Shown here: one piece after another, positions 33,023 through 45,427 of the stretch
Position numbering within the stretch: the first letter of the stretch is position 1
Layout of the letters: each line of letters opens with the position of its first letter
NCBI GenBank assembly: GCA_002778195.1
Contig: PCDI01000018.1
Span: forward strand, 321,283 to 385,282
Origin: Raffaelea ambrosiae
Taxonomy: Eukaryota; Ascomycota; Sordariomycetes; Ophiostomatales; Ophiostomataceae
Direction: 5' to 3'
DNA: 64,000 nucleotides
Notes under the pieces: generated by a model
Told to the model about the DNA's origin: nothing
Databases searched by the model: none
Seen by the model: only the letters and a program-made list of their open reading frames with translations
Position numbers and translations under genes: made by a program

Positions 33023-34985
33023 ATGTCCGGTTCCAATCACCCGTCCCGCGGGGACGACAAGATGCGCAATGTTGTTGACATTGCGCCATCCACGGCAGTC
33101 GCGGCAGGCGAAGAAGCGAGGCCAGTCGATCCGCTCGTGGCGAAGCGCGTGGTGCGGAAGATTGACTGCTTCTTGATTCCTGCCATGACAATGAGTATGG
33201 CTATTCCGACGCTAGGTCTATTAGCCAATCATGCCGGCTGACCGTTGTTCTGCCCTCTCTTGCATAGTTTATGGCCTGGTGTATTACGACAAGGTTGGGG
33301 CACCAAGACACCATCGCAAAGAGGGAGTGTGTGCACACAGCATACAGCATGCAGCCTACAGCTAACTGACGGGGACAGGCACTTCTCGGGAGCGCATCCA
33401 TCCTTGGCATGACGGCCGATCTGCAGCTTTCTGTCGTCGACCACTCGACCACGCCGGCCAAGACGGACACGAGCAGGCTCAGCTGGGCCACGTCCATCTT
33501 CTATTTTGGCCAGCTCGTGGGATCCTACCCCATGACCTGTCTTTTGCAGCGTCTCCACCCGCGATACGTCCTCGGCCCTGCTGTCATGGTCTGGGCTGTC
33601 ATCTGTGCGGCGACGGCCGGCGTCACCACGTGGCAAGGACTGCTCGTCCAGAGACTGTTCTTAGGTGAGCTGTGCTCGTACCCAGGGCCCTTGTGCCCAC
33701 TGGCAATGGCAAAGCCTCGTGGCTGACTCGGAGAAACCAAAAAAAAAAAAAAGGTTTGACTGAGTCGATTGTGCCGACGGCCTTCATGATCACAGTGACC
33801 AGCTACTACACCCAGTCGGAACAGGCAGCACGGCAGAGCTGGTGGTTTTCTGGCACGGGGTGGTTCACCATTGTCGGCGGCGCCTTCAACTACGGATTTG
33901 CCCACTTGCACGGGGGCTCCCTGCAGCCCTGGCAGGCAGTCTATGTGTTTGCAGGAGGCTTGACCTTTCTCTTTGGACTGGCGTGCTTTGCCCTGCCCAA
34001 CTCGCCGCTCGATGCCTGGTTTCTCACACCAGAGGAACGCATTGTGGCCGTGGAGCGGCTGCGCTCGGGTCATACCGGCATCAAGAACAACCAGATCAAG
34101 TTTGGGCAGGTCAAGGAGGGCCTCCTGGACGTCAAGGTCTGGCTGATCGCTCTCATGATGGGCTGTGCGTAAGTGCTTGGCTGAGAAGCCTGGTGTCCCT
34201 TTTTTTGTATTTCAGGGTCCTGCACTCTAGCCCTCGTCGTTCCTTGGTTTGTTTGCTCGTGCCTGACGAGAAGACAGCTATACGGTCAACGGCGCCGTGA
34301 CAGGCTTTGGCCCCCTCATTGTGTCTACGTTTGGATACTCGACGCTCGAGAGCATCCTCTTCCAGTTCCCGCTCGGCGGCATCTGTGCTGTTGGCATTCC
34401 CCTGGCCGGCTGGGTCTGTTCGCGCTACCGCAATGTGCGGATTGTGACCCTTGTCCTCTGCTGCCTGCCAGTCATTGCCGGCTTCATCATGATCTGGAAA
34501 TCAGAATGGGGGACGCGGCCGGCCACACCGGTTGCTGGCTACTCCATCATCGGCTTCTTCGGGCCTGTCGTCGGGTTGGTTGTCGGCCTCGGCGGCGCGA
34601 ATGTCGCGGGCGAGACGAAAAAGAGCCTCACAGCCTCTCTCGTATTTATAGCGTACTGTGTCGGCAACATCGTCGGACCGCAGCTGGTGAAGAGCCAGTC
34701 GAAGGACCAGCACTACCCAGAACTGTGGATTGGTCTGATTGTCTTGTGTGTCTCTTTTTCTCTTTCCCCCTGCCATTGTCTCTTGCTGGAATTTTTGTTC
34801 CCGTGCGTGCTAACGTGTCCCGAAGCTATGCTATTACTATACTGTGCGCCGTTCTTTTATACTGCCTCTTATACATGGAAAACAGCCGGAGACAAAAACT
34901 GTCCCTGGACAAGGCAGAAGGAGACAGTCTTGCTTTCAAGGACTTGACCGACAAACAAGACTTGTACTTTAGGTATGCACTGTGA
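33023..34985 (+). CDS. MFS anion:cation symporter, DAL5/allantoate permease family
   Basis: Likely uptake of an organic anion such as allantoate, ureidosuccinate, a vitamin or a dipeptide; the family is broad and the substrate cannot be read from sequence. 508 aa in six exons: 33023-33194, 33268-33293, 33379-33664, 33754-34168, 34278-34745, 34826-34985. Marks: RKIDCFLIPAMTMIYGLVYYDKALLGSAS across the first junctions (the 26-nt second exon encodes YGLVYYDK), SYPMTCLLQRLHPRYVLG, WFLTPEERIVAVERLR in the central loop, and NVAGETKKS near TM10. The third intron's acceptor follows a run of A rather than pyrimidines. Confidence in family is high. Confidence 0.88.
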
Positions 34986-35351
34986 GCAGGCTGTGTCGGG
35001 TAGTAGTTTGAGGACAGAAAGAACCGCCGCGGTTCTGTTCCGTGGCCGTTTCTACCAGCCATCTAGTCACGTAGTAATACACCGCATGTGTTCGTCCATG
35101 TGCCAGATTGACAGTCCATGGACTCCGCTGCCAGTACACAAGAGCGTTGGTTGTTTGAAGACGGGGCAGTGAACAGCTTACGAAATCAGGCTTGGCAAAG
35201 AGGCTTGGCGAACATAGCCAAAGGGGTCCATCCTCGGATCGTCATCCTGATTTTCCGCGTTTCTGACTCAAAACATCTTCATCGTCGACAGCTCCATGAT
35301 CCAGCCGTTCTCATTGGCCACCAACTGATTCTCACAAAGCCACACTTCGCC
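34986..35351. other. Short intergenic region before the ZIP gene
   Basis: About 366 bp. An in-frame ATG at 35118 would extend the ZIP N-terminus, but the family-typical start is at 35352. Confidence 0.4.
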
Positions 35352-36594
35352 ATGATCTGCCTCTCGAAAGCAGACGAGTCTCTTTCCCGACACTTGTCAT
35401 GGAACCAAAGCCCCCCATCCTTGGCCGCTGCCAATACCACGCGCCAGGACTTGAATGGCATCTCCAACCTGCGTGAGCATGTGGATTCGGGGCAGGACGA
35501 TGGTGGTGGCAGCGCTGGGGCATGGGCCAGTGCCTGTGACAACGGCGACTTTGACGGAAACCACGGTTCCCTCCCCCCCAAGGCTCGGGACAACGGCGCG
35601 GGACGACTGTCCTGCGATACAGGTATGACTGGGGAGGCGGTGGGCGAGAACTGACAAGACCACGCTGCTGCAGTGAGGCGAGGCTGATCCGTGGACCCGT
35701 AGGACTGTCCTCGTGTCTGGAGACGACAGCCGGTGGTGATGACCGGATTTGTTGTCACTTTCGGGGCACCGGCTCTCGACGTGCCTCGCAACCCTGGCAG
35801 ACAGGTGCTAGATTTGCCTCCTGGGCGATTGCCTGGGTCGTTTCTGTTGTAGTTGCCTCTTGGGGCCTCTCTTTATGGGGTCTCGTCCCGCAGAGACCTG
35901 TCCATGCTGCTGCCTTTTTCCCCTCGACCTTCTCGACCTTCTCGACCTCCTCGACCTCCAACGACACGTCCGGCCCCTCGGCCGCCATTGTCCAGGCATC
36001 AGCCGTGCAGAAGCGGAATACCTGCGCAACCGGCGGCGTGGGCGACGATTACAACACGCCGCTCCATGTTGGTGCTTTGTTCATCATTTTGACCGTCTCG
36101 ACACTGGCCTGCGCCTTTCCTCTCCTGGCCGTGAGGTTTCCCGGCCTGAGGATCCCGGCCCGTTTCTTCTTCGCCGTCCGTCATTTCGGCACCGGCGTCC
36201 TCATTGCCACAGCCTTCGTTCACCTGATCCCCACTGCCTTTATCGCCCTCGGCGACTCGTGCCTCGACAGCTTCTGGACGGAAGACTATCCGGCCATGCC
36301 GGGCGCCATATCCCTTGCCGCCATCTTCTTCGTGGTTGTGATCGAAATGATCTTCCACCCGTCTCGCCATATTGCTCCCATCGAGTTGACCTCCTCCAGC
36401 GGCCCAGAGTTACGACGACGCTCGCACTCCAGTGGTGGTGGCTGTATGAGAAGTCCAGGCATGCAACCAGTTCGTGATATGGGCCCCATCCCTGAGCGGT
36501 CATCCAGCATCAGCCATGGGTTGACGGCGCTGAACAGCAGGGATGACGGAATAGACCCCGTCACCGGACCAGGCGCGGGCGGCAACGATCAAGT

Positions 36595-36632
<38 letters not shown>

Positions 36633-37150
36633 CGTTACAGCTCACCAAGGAGCAGCAGCGTCGCCGCGAGCTCCTCCAATGTGTGCTGCTCGAGCTTGGC
36701 ATTCTCTTCCATAGCGTCTTTATTGGCATGGCGATCAGCGTCTCGATTGGCAGCGAGTTCCTCGTCCTGCTCATCGCCATTGCTTTCCACCAGACGTTTG
36801 AAGGCCTTGCCCTCGGATCGCGCATTGCCTCTGTCCAGTGGCCGCACGGCAAGCTCCAGCCGTGGCTCATGGCGCTGGCCTACGGGTGCACCACGCCCGC
36901 CGGGCAGGCCCTGGGCCTCGCAACCCACACGCTCTACAGCCCTGACTCTGCTGTCGGCCTGGTTGTTGTGGGCGTGATGAATGCCATCTCTGCGGGTCTT
37001 CTCGTCTTTGCGTCGCTGGTGGAGCTCCTGTCCGAGGATCTACTGAGCGACCAGAGCTGGCGATTCCTCCGCGGACGTGAACGCGTGTATGCCTGCCTCC
37101 TCATCTTCTCTGGGGCTTTCTTCATGAGCCTCGTGGGTGCATGGGCTTAA
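35352..37150 (+). CDS. ZIP-family zinc/iron transporter
   Basis: Plasma-membrane divalent metal uptake (Zrt/Irt-like). Start at ATG 35352 gives a family-typical N-terminus with WNQSPPSLAAANTT. One intron begins at 35623 (GTATGA). The frame allows acceptors at 35729, 35852 or 36002, giving 563, 522 or 472 aa; 36002 gives the closest match to family length (DTAVQKRNTC then DDYNTPLHVGALF). Metal-site helices are clear: FHSVFIGMAISVSIG (TM4) and FHQTFEGLALGSRIA (TM5), plus HFGTGVLIATAFVHLIPTAF in TM2. The long cytosolic loop carries a Gln tract (CAG repeat 36594-36630) instead of the usual His-rich stretch. C-terminus FMSLVGAWA is typical. Confidence 0.9.
36594..36630 (+). repeat. CAG repeat encoding polyglutamine in the ZIP loop
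   Basis: About twelve CAG codons in the variable cytosolic loop between TM3 and TM4; coding microsatellite likely to vary in length. Confidence 0.85.
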
Positions 37151-40100
37151 AAAAAGAAAAAGAAAAAAGTAAACGGAGGTGAGCAGTATAGAAGCGCCCA
37201 GCGCACAAGGGCATTTTCAACAACTGCCTGGCCCTGCAACTTGCGAATGGCGTCTACTCACACCGACAACACCGGGTGCTTCGTCGAGATCTCTACGTGG
37301 CACCGCTCTGTCATCATCCTGTCCGTCTTTATAGACTAGCCGGTTACCATACTTTGCATGATCCTTGTCCATTTTCAACCACACCCAGTCTCAGTCTGGG
37401 GGACGTCTTGTTTTTCTGTCTTCTTTGATAACCGCTTCCTTTCCTTTTACAAAGGACGGGACCTCTTCTAGAACCAGGCTTCCATCCTCCTGTTTTGTTT
37501 TAGGCAATACCGACCCGACAGTTGGATAGTATTCTTCGTTCCTGCGTTAAGTCTATTTGCTCAAACTCGTCTCTTGCTCATGATCACTTGAATGACGCCA
37601 TCCATACATGTCTGGTCAAAACATGTATGCGCGTGTGAATGTCTAAGGCTAGGGGAAACAAAGGAACGCAAAACTCGACATTTTTACATCAAAAGTGTGG
37701 ATTGTCCTTGTATCGAGGCTGTTCCAGTATGCTTGAGCTCCCTCAACTGTCTCAACAACGACTCATGGATCAACTGAAGCCTTGAACTTTGGTCTCTACT
37801 TCTACCGACGTATTCAACATAGCCTACCTGTCAAAAGAGATTTTCGACTTGTCATGAGTCGGTGGCCTTACAAGGCAGTAACTACTATATAAGCTGCATG
37901 ACCCACCTGGAAGTCTGGCAGCAACCGAGGTTAGGTGCAATTGAGTTTGGGCGTGGGTGACAAGATAAGGCACCGGCGTTTCGTGATCGTACGTAATTGG
38001 AATGCAAAGTTGTGGACCATAATGCAAGAATGGCAGATTCTTTTTTTCAATATCCACGGTGTCGGCGCACTGGCCAGATGCATGTTATATATCATGTTGA
38101 AAAAAAAGGTAAAAAAGCCCTCATCTGTCATGACGGAGGCTGCTTTTACCAGGCCCTGATCCAGGCAGGCCGGTAGTGTCCCAACGCTGCCCAATCCCAG
38201 CCCGCATCAGGCCCGAGGCGTCTTTGGTATGTCGAAAAAATCCAGCAAGCAAGGCAGCTTTGTTGTCAACGTGCGATCAGCAGACGTAAGGGAGATTCTT
38301 GCGATGTTGGTTGCATGGCGGTATCGCACATATGAGCAGGATGCAGACACAGTCGGCAAGAGTCTAGAATGCAACGAAGGATAATAGGATATCAACGTAA
38401 CGAGAATACAGGGCAATTCAAAACAAGACAGTGTCGCACAAGACGGCACAGAGGCTCGGTGAACAACATGCCATGCGGAAGCACTGCAAGGAGGAAACAG
38501 AAAAGCAAGAAATGTGCATAGGAGAGGGAAGGGGCGAGACTCCGGAGGCTCCTGGGGAAACCGTGGGAAGCGGCAAGAGGGAGGCAGAGCAAGCATACGT
38601 GACACGGACGCTCCCAGGACAGGCGACAGACTGCTTTGCCATAGTATTACATAGTTAGTAGTTCTGTGCGAAATGCGTCGCCGTCACCGCCGGCCCTTGG
38701 CTGTGTAATATGTGTGATTGTTGGCTGTGCTGTGTTGCGTACGCACTGTCGGTTTGTTCTATAAATCCTCTTCTCGGCGCCTGGTCAATCTTAGGAGGGG
38801 GGGGGGGGGGGGGGGGGGGTTGGGACAGAAACCACTTTGTAACATGGCACCGTCAGACACATGCAGAGGGAGCATTGCTGTGGCCTCGTTTTCGCTCGCG
38901 TGCGCCGGAAGCCGAACGGTGATCCCGTTCCTTCCCTTCACAGACAAGACGCACTAACAAGATAAGAGTTAGCGCGCAAGGAAACCGGACTGCTCGTAAC
39001 TTGCAGACAGCGAATCAGCGTGTATATACGCGGCTGAAAACTGGAGCCGCACGCAAGCATCTTCCTGGCTCATGTACCATAGTGCAATGGGCTAGACGGT
39101 GACCTGTCGAACATAGCGTGGCCCCAGCAAAAGTAGATGTTCCTCTCTATTTCTCAAGTCATTGTGCGCACCAGACACACAGTATATGTGCACTGTACTC
39201 GTGCTTGCTCTCTCCAAGAATAGCACGCACACACCACGCAACGCTCCTGCCTTCCCGCAGGGCAGGAGCAGCGGTCTGTACTATGTAGCACCATTCTTGC
39301 GAAGGATTTCAAATTCTCTAGCGCTGTCTCACATGCTCATCGACACTGTGCAGCGTGCGATGTCTCTGTCCGTCGAGCAGAGGCACCTTTCCTCCTTGTC
39401 CTTGGCTGTGGCCCTAATACTGCGGACCCACTTTCTCCTTGGCTGTGTTCCCATTCGTCCACCACTCTATTACCCCAGACCCGTCGGTTCTCCCCCCCCC
39501 CATTCCCCCCTGCAAGAAGTTCGAATTTTCCACTCGTTTTTCTCACCCAGTGAGCAGCCCTTCCTTGTCTTCAAGCATTTCTTCTCTCTTTCTCACTTTT
39601 GCCCCGGAAAATACCGCCTTGCGCAAGCTGTGGGGGACAGCCAGAACGGACAGCCCCCAACGGACTCTTCTCTCTGGGGCAGGAGCAACCCACCCGATCA
39701 CACATTAACTAATGTTAGTTTATTGTTCGCCAATAATTCAGACTCTTGCGAGTTGTCCACCTGTTTGTCGCAGTTTGGGCCGGCCACGCCAATAGAAGTC
39801 GCTTGGCCACATTGGCAGAGTCGCTGACTGTACATAGTACGAGGACGATACGTACTCGAATATGCGCAACAAGTATCGAGTGTGACTATCGCACTCGCAT
39901 GCGCAGCAAAATATGCACAACGACAAAGACGAGCATGCACAATACTCGTAGCCGGCAAACACAACAAGCCACCCTTGTTTCATCTAGACAGAGAAAAGCA
40001 AAGATGCTTGCCAAGTATCGTGCCCATTACAGGTCTGGCCTGGCTCTGTGCTCAGCGCCATGGCTAACAGAGCCATTCCCCCCTCGAGTAGCTGAAAAGC

Positions 40101-43100
40101 CACTGTCCGTCACCGAGAACTCGCTTCTCTTGAACAAGAAAGGATCATCGGCGCAGGAGGAGAACACAGACAAGCAAGCTGGAACCGCTCTACACGCCAC
40201 CAAAAAAAAAGAAAAAAGCAAAGAGAACTTACAAGCCAGGGCCGACTCTTGAGCCTCTCGGGCAAGTCATCGCCTGTTGGCGCTGTGGCGCCCCAAGTAA
40301 GTTACGAGTACATAGTACAGGATACCCCGGGCCGCGCAGAGTTTGATGTCACTCGCTCCCCGTGGCCTTGGCGATGTACCCAAGCCCCGTTTTCAGCAAG
40401 GCGTCTTGCTTCTGTCCTCAGCCCTAACGCAAAGGAGCCTACTAGACCGACCCCCAAAAGTAGAAGAGGTATCGCTTGCACACGCGAAGCGAGGACAGGC
40501 TACGAGTACATGACTCCCCCATGTCAGACACTACACAGACGAGGCGGTGGGCACACGATCCCGTGTCTACGAGTACGTACATAGTAGTAATTCGTGGTCA
40601 TAGTTGCACTTTCTTTTTTTTTCTGGTTTCCCATCCTTGTAAGATACTTCCTTATTTTTTGCTTGCCGTCCTCCGCCTTTCTCACACCCTACGAGGGCTG
40701 CGTTTTGTTGGCCACCCCGTTGGAAGTGCTCGTTGGGCGTTTCCTGTTGGACGACGGCCCTGTACGAGGCCCATCACAGCGGAAAACTCCTTGCAGGGTA
40801 GGATTCAAATCGAGTCATGGATGTGATGCGCCAGCGGAGGACGATGTACTCGCAGAAGCAGACATCACGGGGAGAATGGGAGAGGACCTGAGACAAGGGA
40901 AGGCCAGGCCAGGAGAAGGCACAAGGAGCGAAAGAGAATAATGTGCAAGTGGAATGCAAAAAGTCCTGATACGTGCATAGAAATGACATCTTGTCCAGAT
41001 GCCTGACGACGAATGTTGAGAAAGTCGCACAGCAGGGCCATAGAAAGTACGAGTGATGCCTAGCATCAAGGTGCCAGGAGCGAGGGAGGCGTCCTTCAGG
41101 CCCTGAGGCCTTCTTGTATCGAGGAAGACACGGAGTACTCATATGTGTACTGGGCAAGCCCGTTTGGTCTCCCGCTTTTTGTTGCGAGGGACGGCCAACA
41201 GCCCAAACCAGTTGTGCCTGCGACAATGCCCAGAGGGCCAAGCGTGGGCAACATGGAATCATCAGACTCGCAAAAAGAGGGGGGAATGGGCAATAAAGGG
41301 CGGCAGGGAAGCGACGGTAGCCCCAGGGAATGCGCGCCAGGAGGTTAGACGTACGTGTACTTGCTATGTAAGCTCCTAAAAGAGGATGTACATAGTATAC
41401 TTGGAGCAGAAACTCTTGAACAAGGCCCGAGTTAAAAAGCACAAAAAAAAAAAACAGGCACAGCAGGAGCACAACCCCAAGTGAGCAAAACGAAAAATAA
41501 AAATAAAAATAAAACCACAGAGGAAAACGAGAAAACAAGAAAACACGAAAACAGAAACACACAAAAGAGCACAGACAAGCCAGAAAATAAGACATCCCAA
41601 AGTCTCTCGACAAAGATACTTCCGTCTTCAGAACGAAAAAAACAAGATCCGCGTTGGCACTGTGCTCGGCTGCTGGCGTACAGGTACCTCACTTGCATAC
41701 TGGGCGAGTAGGGCGTGTCGGGTACTTTGACCGGGGTCCTCTGGCCCCCCCCCCTGGCACGCTTCCCTCCTCACGCTCACGCCTTGGCTCCTGCCCTCTG
41801 CTACTTGGCGATTGGCCGCACTTGCCTGCTTTGGGCCCCCCCAAGGGGAGCAGGGGGCAGGAGCAGGGAATCTGAGTGGGGCTCATGCGGCCTATCACGT
41901 CGCGTTACGCCCCACCCAACTCCACAAAGTTGGCGCAACCTCACTGCGCAGAGAACGCCAGAATGTCGCCCCCCAGGCGCTGCCCCAGGGAAAAGGGACA
42001 GCATTTATTAAAAAAAAATGACAAAAAAAAGTTAAAAATCTGGAGGGAAGAGGGGGGTGCGCCTGCCTCTTCGTGCTGGCCGTGGCGTGTGGCCTGCCCG
42101 TGCGCCCGCCACTCGTTGGCCTGTTGTTCTGGTCCGTTCTGGTTTGGGTCCGTTCTGGTTCTGGTCGTTCTGGTCTGGCGGTCCCTGTCGGTCCCTGTCA
42201 CTCCCTTGGCTCCCTTGTTCCTTCCTTGCGCACTATTCGTTCTTCGCCTGATCGTTCCTTCCCTCGTCTCCTCCACCCAGTCTTACCCACTCACACAACC
42301 ACACTCTTTTTCTGTGCACCACTGCAGGCGCTACAACCGTCGCAGTGCACACGCACGTCCGTTCTCTGGGGCGAGGGCCATTTTACCAGTGGCTCGTCTT
42401 CAACATCGTCCTCCTCGTTTCTTCACGTCCCCTTCCTCTCCACCTCTCCTCCTCCTCCACGCAACCACCGCTCCCGCAGCCGCTACCCACCCCATCTCTC
42501 TCTCGCTTGTCCCGTCTCCTCGCTTCTCGTTCTCTAATTATCCCCCAGTGTCTTTCCTATCTCGCTCGTCTCGCACCAGCATTTCTCTTTCCCTACCCTT
42601 CCCTCTCTCCTTAGACAGTGACGACCGAGGAAAACTTTTCGTCGACACGTCCCTGTCCCCTCCACAGCGATCGTACCAGCGACAGGCCGGCAGCACCAGA
42701 AACTCTCGTGTCTTTTTCTTTTTATTCAATTTTCACCGACAATCAAACTTCAAACGATCGGCGTTCCGTCCCGCCCTGCTGTTCCCATTGTCTCGTATCT
42801 CGACGACACCGTACGAACCAACGATCGGCAACGTCAACCACGTTCCAGAAAACCACAGACCCGGACCCGACACCCACACCGACGGCGACAGTGATTTATC
42901 CTGTCTTCTGACAACCGACGACGACACACGACGAACTCTTGCCTCTGCTCTTTGCGTTCCGACGACCACTGTAACCATTCGCTCCCTTCCATCCGATCAG
43001 AACATCTCGCTCATCGTGATCGACGTCTGCCTCTCTACGCTTCTTCGTTCGTACTCGACGGCACATTGTGGCAACCTTGTTCCTTTTCCTTTCTTCTTTT

Positions 43101-43360
43101 CTTTCTTGGCCAACCGACGCCAATTCACCCTCCATGCGCATCCGCGCCTGCGGTCGGAAGTGCTCTAGACGGCGTCGCCCCTCGACATCCGACTGATCGC
43201 CGCTCTCGCGCACTGGGCCCTCTTCACAAAGCGGCCGCTTTCAACTCTCTTGGCCCTCCTTTCCGCCGCGTCTGCGCCCGTCTTCCCTCGACTCGACACG
43301 AACCATTCCCGCACCCTGGCCTGAGCACCGCCAGAACAGCCTTCCTCTTCACCAGTCGCC
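37151..43360. other. Large gene-poor interval (6.2 kb)
   Basis: No gene supported. Contains a run of 23 G (38797-38819), several copies of a TACATAGTA-type motif (39831, 40311, 40577, 41389) and, from about 42200, a strongly CT-rich stretch that is the probable long 5' leader of the hexose transporter gene. A 430-codon frame at 41876-43168 spans this CT-rich leader but its translation is low-complexity Ser/Pro/Leu and I do not call it. Confidence 0.5.
38797..38819 (+). repeat. Homopolymer of 23 G
   Basis: Uninterrupted G run in intergenic DNA; capable of G-quadruplex formation and prone to assembly length error. Confidence 0.9.
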
Positions 43361-45427
43361 ATGGCCTTTGCCATGGGCTGGCGCAGGCCCGACAATGTGG
43401 CCGGCTCATCTGCGCCGGCTATCATGGTCGGGTTCTTCGTGGCCACCGGCGGTCTTCTGTTCGGTTACGATACCGGCAGCATCAACGGCATTCTCGTCAT
43501 GGACTCGTTCCGCGAACAGTTTGGCAGTAACGGCACCGTCAGCTATATGTCGTCCGCCGGCGTCGAGGTCACGGCGCCGGCGGCACTCACTCCCAGCCAG
43601 CAGGCCGTCATTCTCTCCATGCTCAGCCTGGGAACCATGGTCGGCACACTCCTCTCTGCCCCCATCGCCGACTGGATAGGCCGCCGCAAGTCGCTACTGG
43701 TCTCTGTGGCTGTCTTCGTGCTTGGCGTCATCTTCCAGATCTGCTCCCAGAACATCCCGTTGCTCTTAGCCGGAAGGTGAGTGATCTTGCCAACTTCTTG
43801 TGGCCTGACTTGCTTCGTTTTCGATTCTTTGCTTTTCTTTGCGTTATGTTCTTGTTTTTTTCGCCCATTTCTGTAGTCTGCATCGCATTGCTCCGTTGTT
43901 GTTCTGTGCCTTTTATGTGCTTTTTGTGTGCTTTGTTCTTCTTTTTTTAGTTCTCTTTCTCCTACTTCCCATACTAACGAGTGTACCAGGTTCTTTGCTG
44001 GCATCGGCGTTGGCGCTGTCTCCCTACTCGTTCCCCTCTACCAATCCGAAATGGCGCCCAAGTGGATTCGCGGCACCCTCGTATGCGCCTACCAACTCTT
44101 CATCACACTCGGCCTCTGTTCCGCATGTGTCGTCAATCTCTTAACATACAGAATCCACGGCTCTGCCGCTTACCGAATACCCATGGGCTTGCAGCTCACC
44201 TGGGCTTGTGTCCTCTCGCTCGGTCTCCTTGTTCTTCCGGAAACGCCTCGATATCTGATCAAGAGCGGCGACAAGGAGGCCGCAGCCATGTCGCTGAGCC
44301 GCCTGCGCCGTCTCGACATCACGCACCCGGCGCTGATCGAGGAGCTGGCCGAGATCAACGCCAACCACGAATACGAGCTGTCTCTCGGACCCGACACGTA
44401 CAAGCATATGCTGTGGGGCACGCCCAATCTTGGACGCCGCACGCTGACCGGTTGCGGACTTCAAGTCCTCCAGCAGCTCACCGGCGTCAATTTCATCATG
44501 TACTACGGCACCTCGTTCTTCACCCAGGCTGGCATCACCAATGCGTTTGTGGTACTGCTGATCATCAATGTTGTCAACGTCACCTCCACCGTACCCGGCC
44601 TGTTTGTCGTCGAACTGTGGGGACGGCGGACGTTGCTGATGGTCGGCGGCGTCGGTATGGCTATTAGCCAGTACACAATTGCCGCCTTCACCGCCGCTGC
44701 GCCAGAAAATCTGGCCAAGGCATCCATGAACGTGTTGATCACGTTCACCTGCATCTTCATCTTCTTCTTCGCCGCGTCGTGGGGTCCCGTGGCCTGGGTC
44801 GTGACTTCTGAGATCTACCCGCTGAAAGTCCGTGCCAAAGCCATGTCACTCTCAACGTCAGCCAACTGGCTGCTCAACTTTGGCATCGCCTTTGGCACGC
44901 CCTTTATGGTCGGCGAGGGCAAGGGCTCGGCCCAGCTTGGTTCGCGGGTGTTTTTCATCTGGGCCACGTGCTGCGTCCTTGCCACCGCATATGTCTACTT
45001 CTTCATTTATGAGACGAGCCGCATTAGTCTCGAGCAAATTGACGAGATGTATGAGCGTGTGCCCAAGGCGTGGCACAGCAAGGCGTTTGTGCCCAGTTGG
45101 AGCTTCCAGCAGATGCGTGACTTTGGCTTTTCTGAGAGCGGCTTCCCCGGCGAGGAGCTCACCGATGCCGACTCGACCACCACCAACGACCAAACGAACA
45201 ATAGCAACAACAGCAGCAACAACAACCATAACCATCACCTCAATCCACATCTTCACAGCCGTCGTCTTGCACCGCCCAGCACAGCGCATTCCGACACAGG
45301 CACAAGCGAGACATCTACGACAACAACAGGAGCATCATCAGCAACATCGTCGCCGTCAACCGCAGCTACGTCTGAAATGGAGACTAAAATGCTCTCTTCG
45401 ATGGCCAATGTTGACCTGTCTTACTAA
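43361..45427 (+). CDS. Hexose transporter or glucose sensor (RCO-3/HGT-like) with long C-terminal tail
   Basis: MFS sugar porter of the plasma membrane, 617 aa, exons 43361-43776 and 43990-45427. Close in pattern to Neurospora RCO-3 and fungal high-affinity hexose transporters: GSSAPAIMVGFFVATGGLLF at the start, GYDTGSINGI, RFFAGIGVGAVSLLVPLYQS, LPETPRYLIKSGDKEAA, LQQLTGVNFIMYYGTSFF, and ASWGPVAWVVTSEIYPLKVR. After the last membrane segment and the WHSKAFVPSWSFQQMRDFGF block there is a tail of about 90 residues rich in Thr, Ser, Asn and His (NNHNHHLNPHLH). Long tails occur in yeast glucose sensors Snf3/Rgt2, so a sensing role is possible but not shown. Long CT-rich leader upstream. Confidence 0.92.

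Noticed and set aside
41876..43168. 430-codon frame upstream of the hexose transporter
   Set aside because: Low-complexity Ser/Pro/Leu product of a CT-rich leader; listed only as a leader feature.
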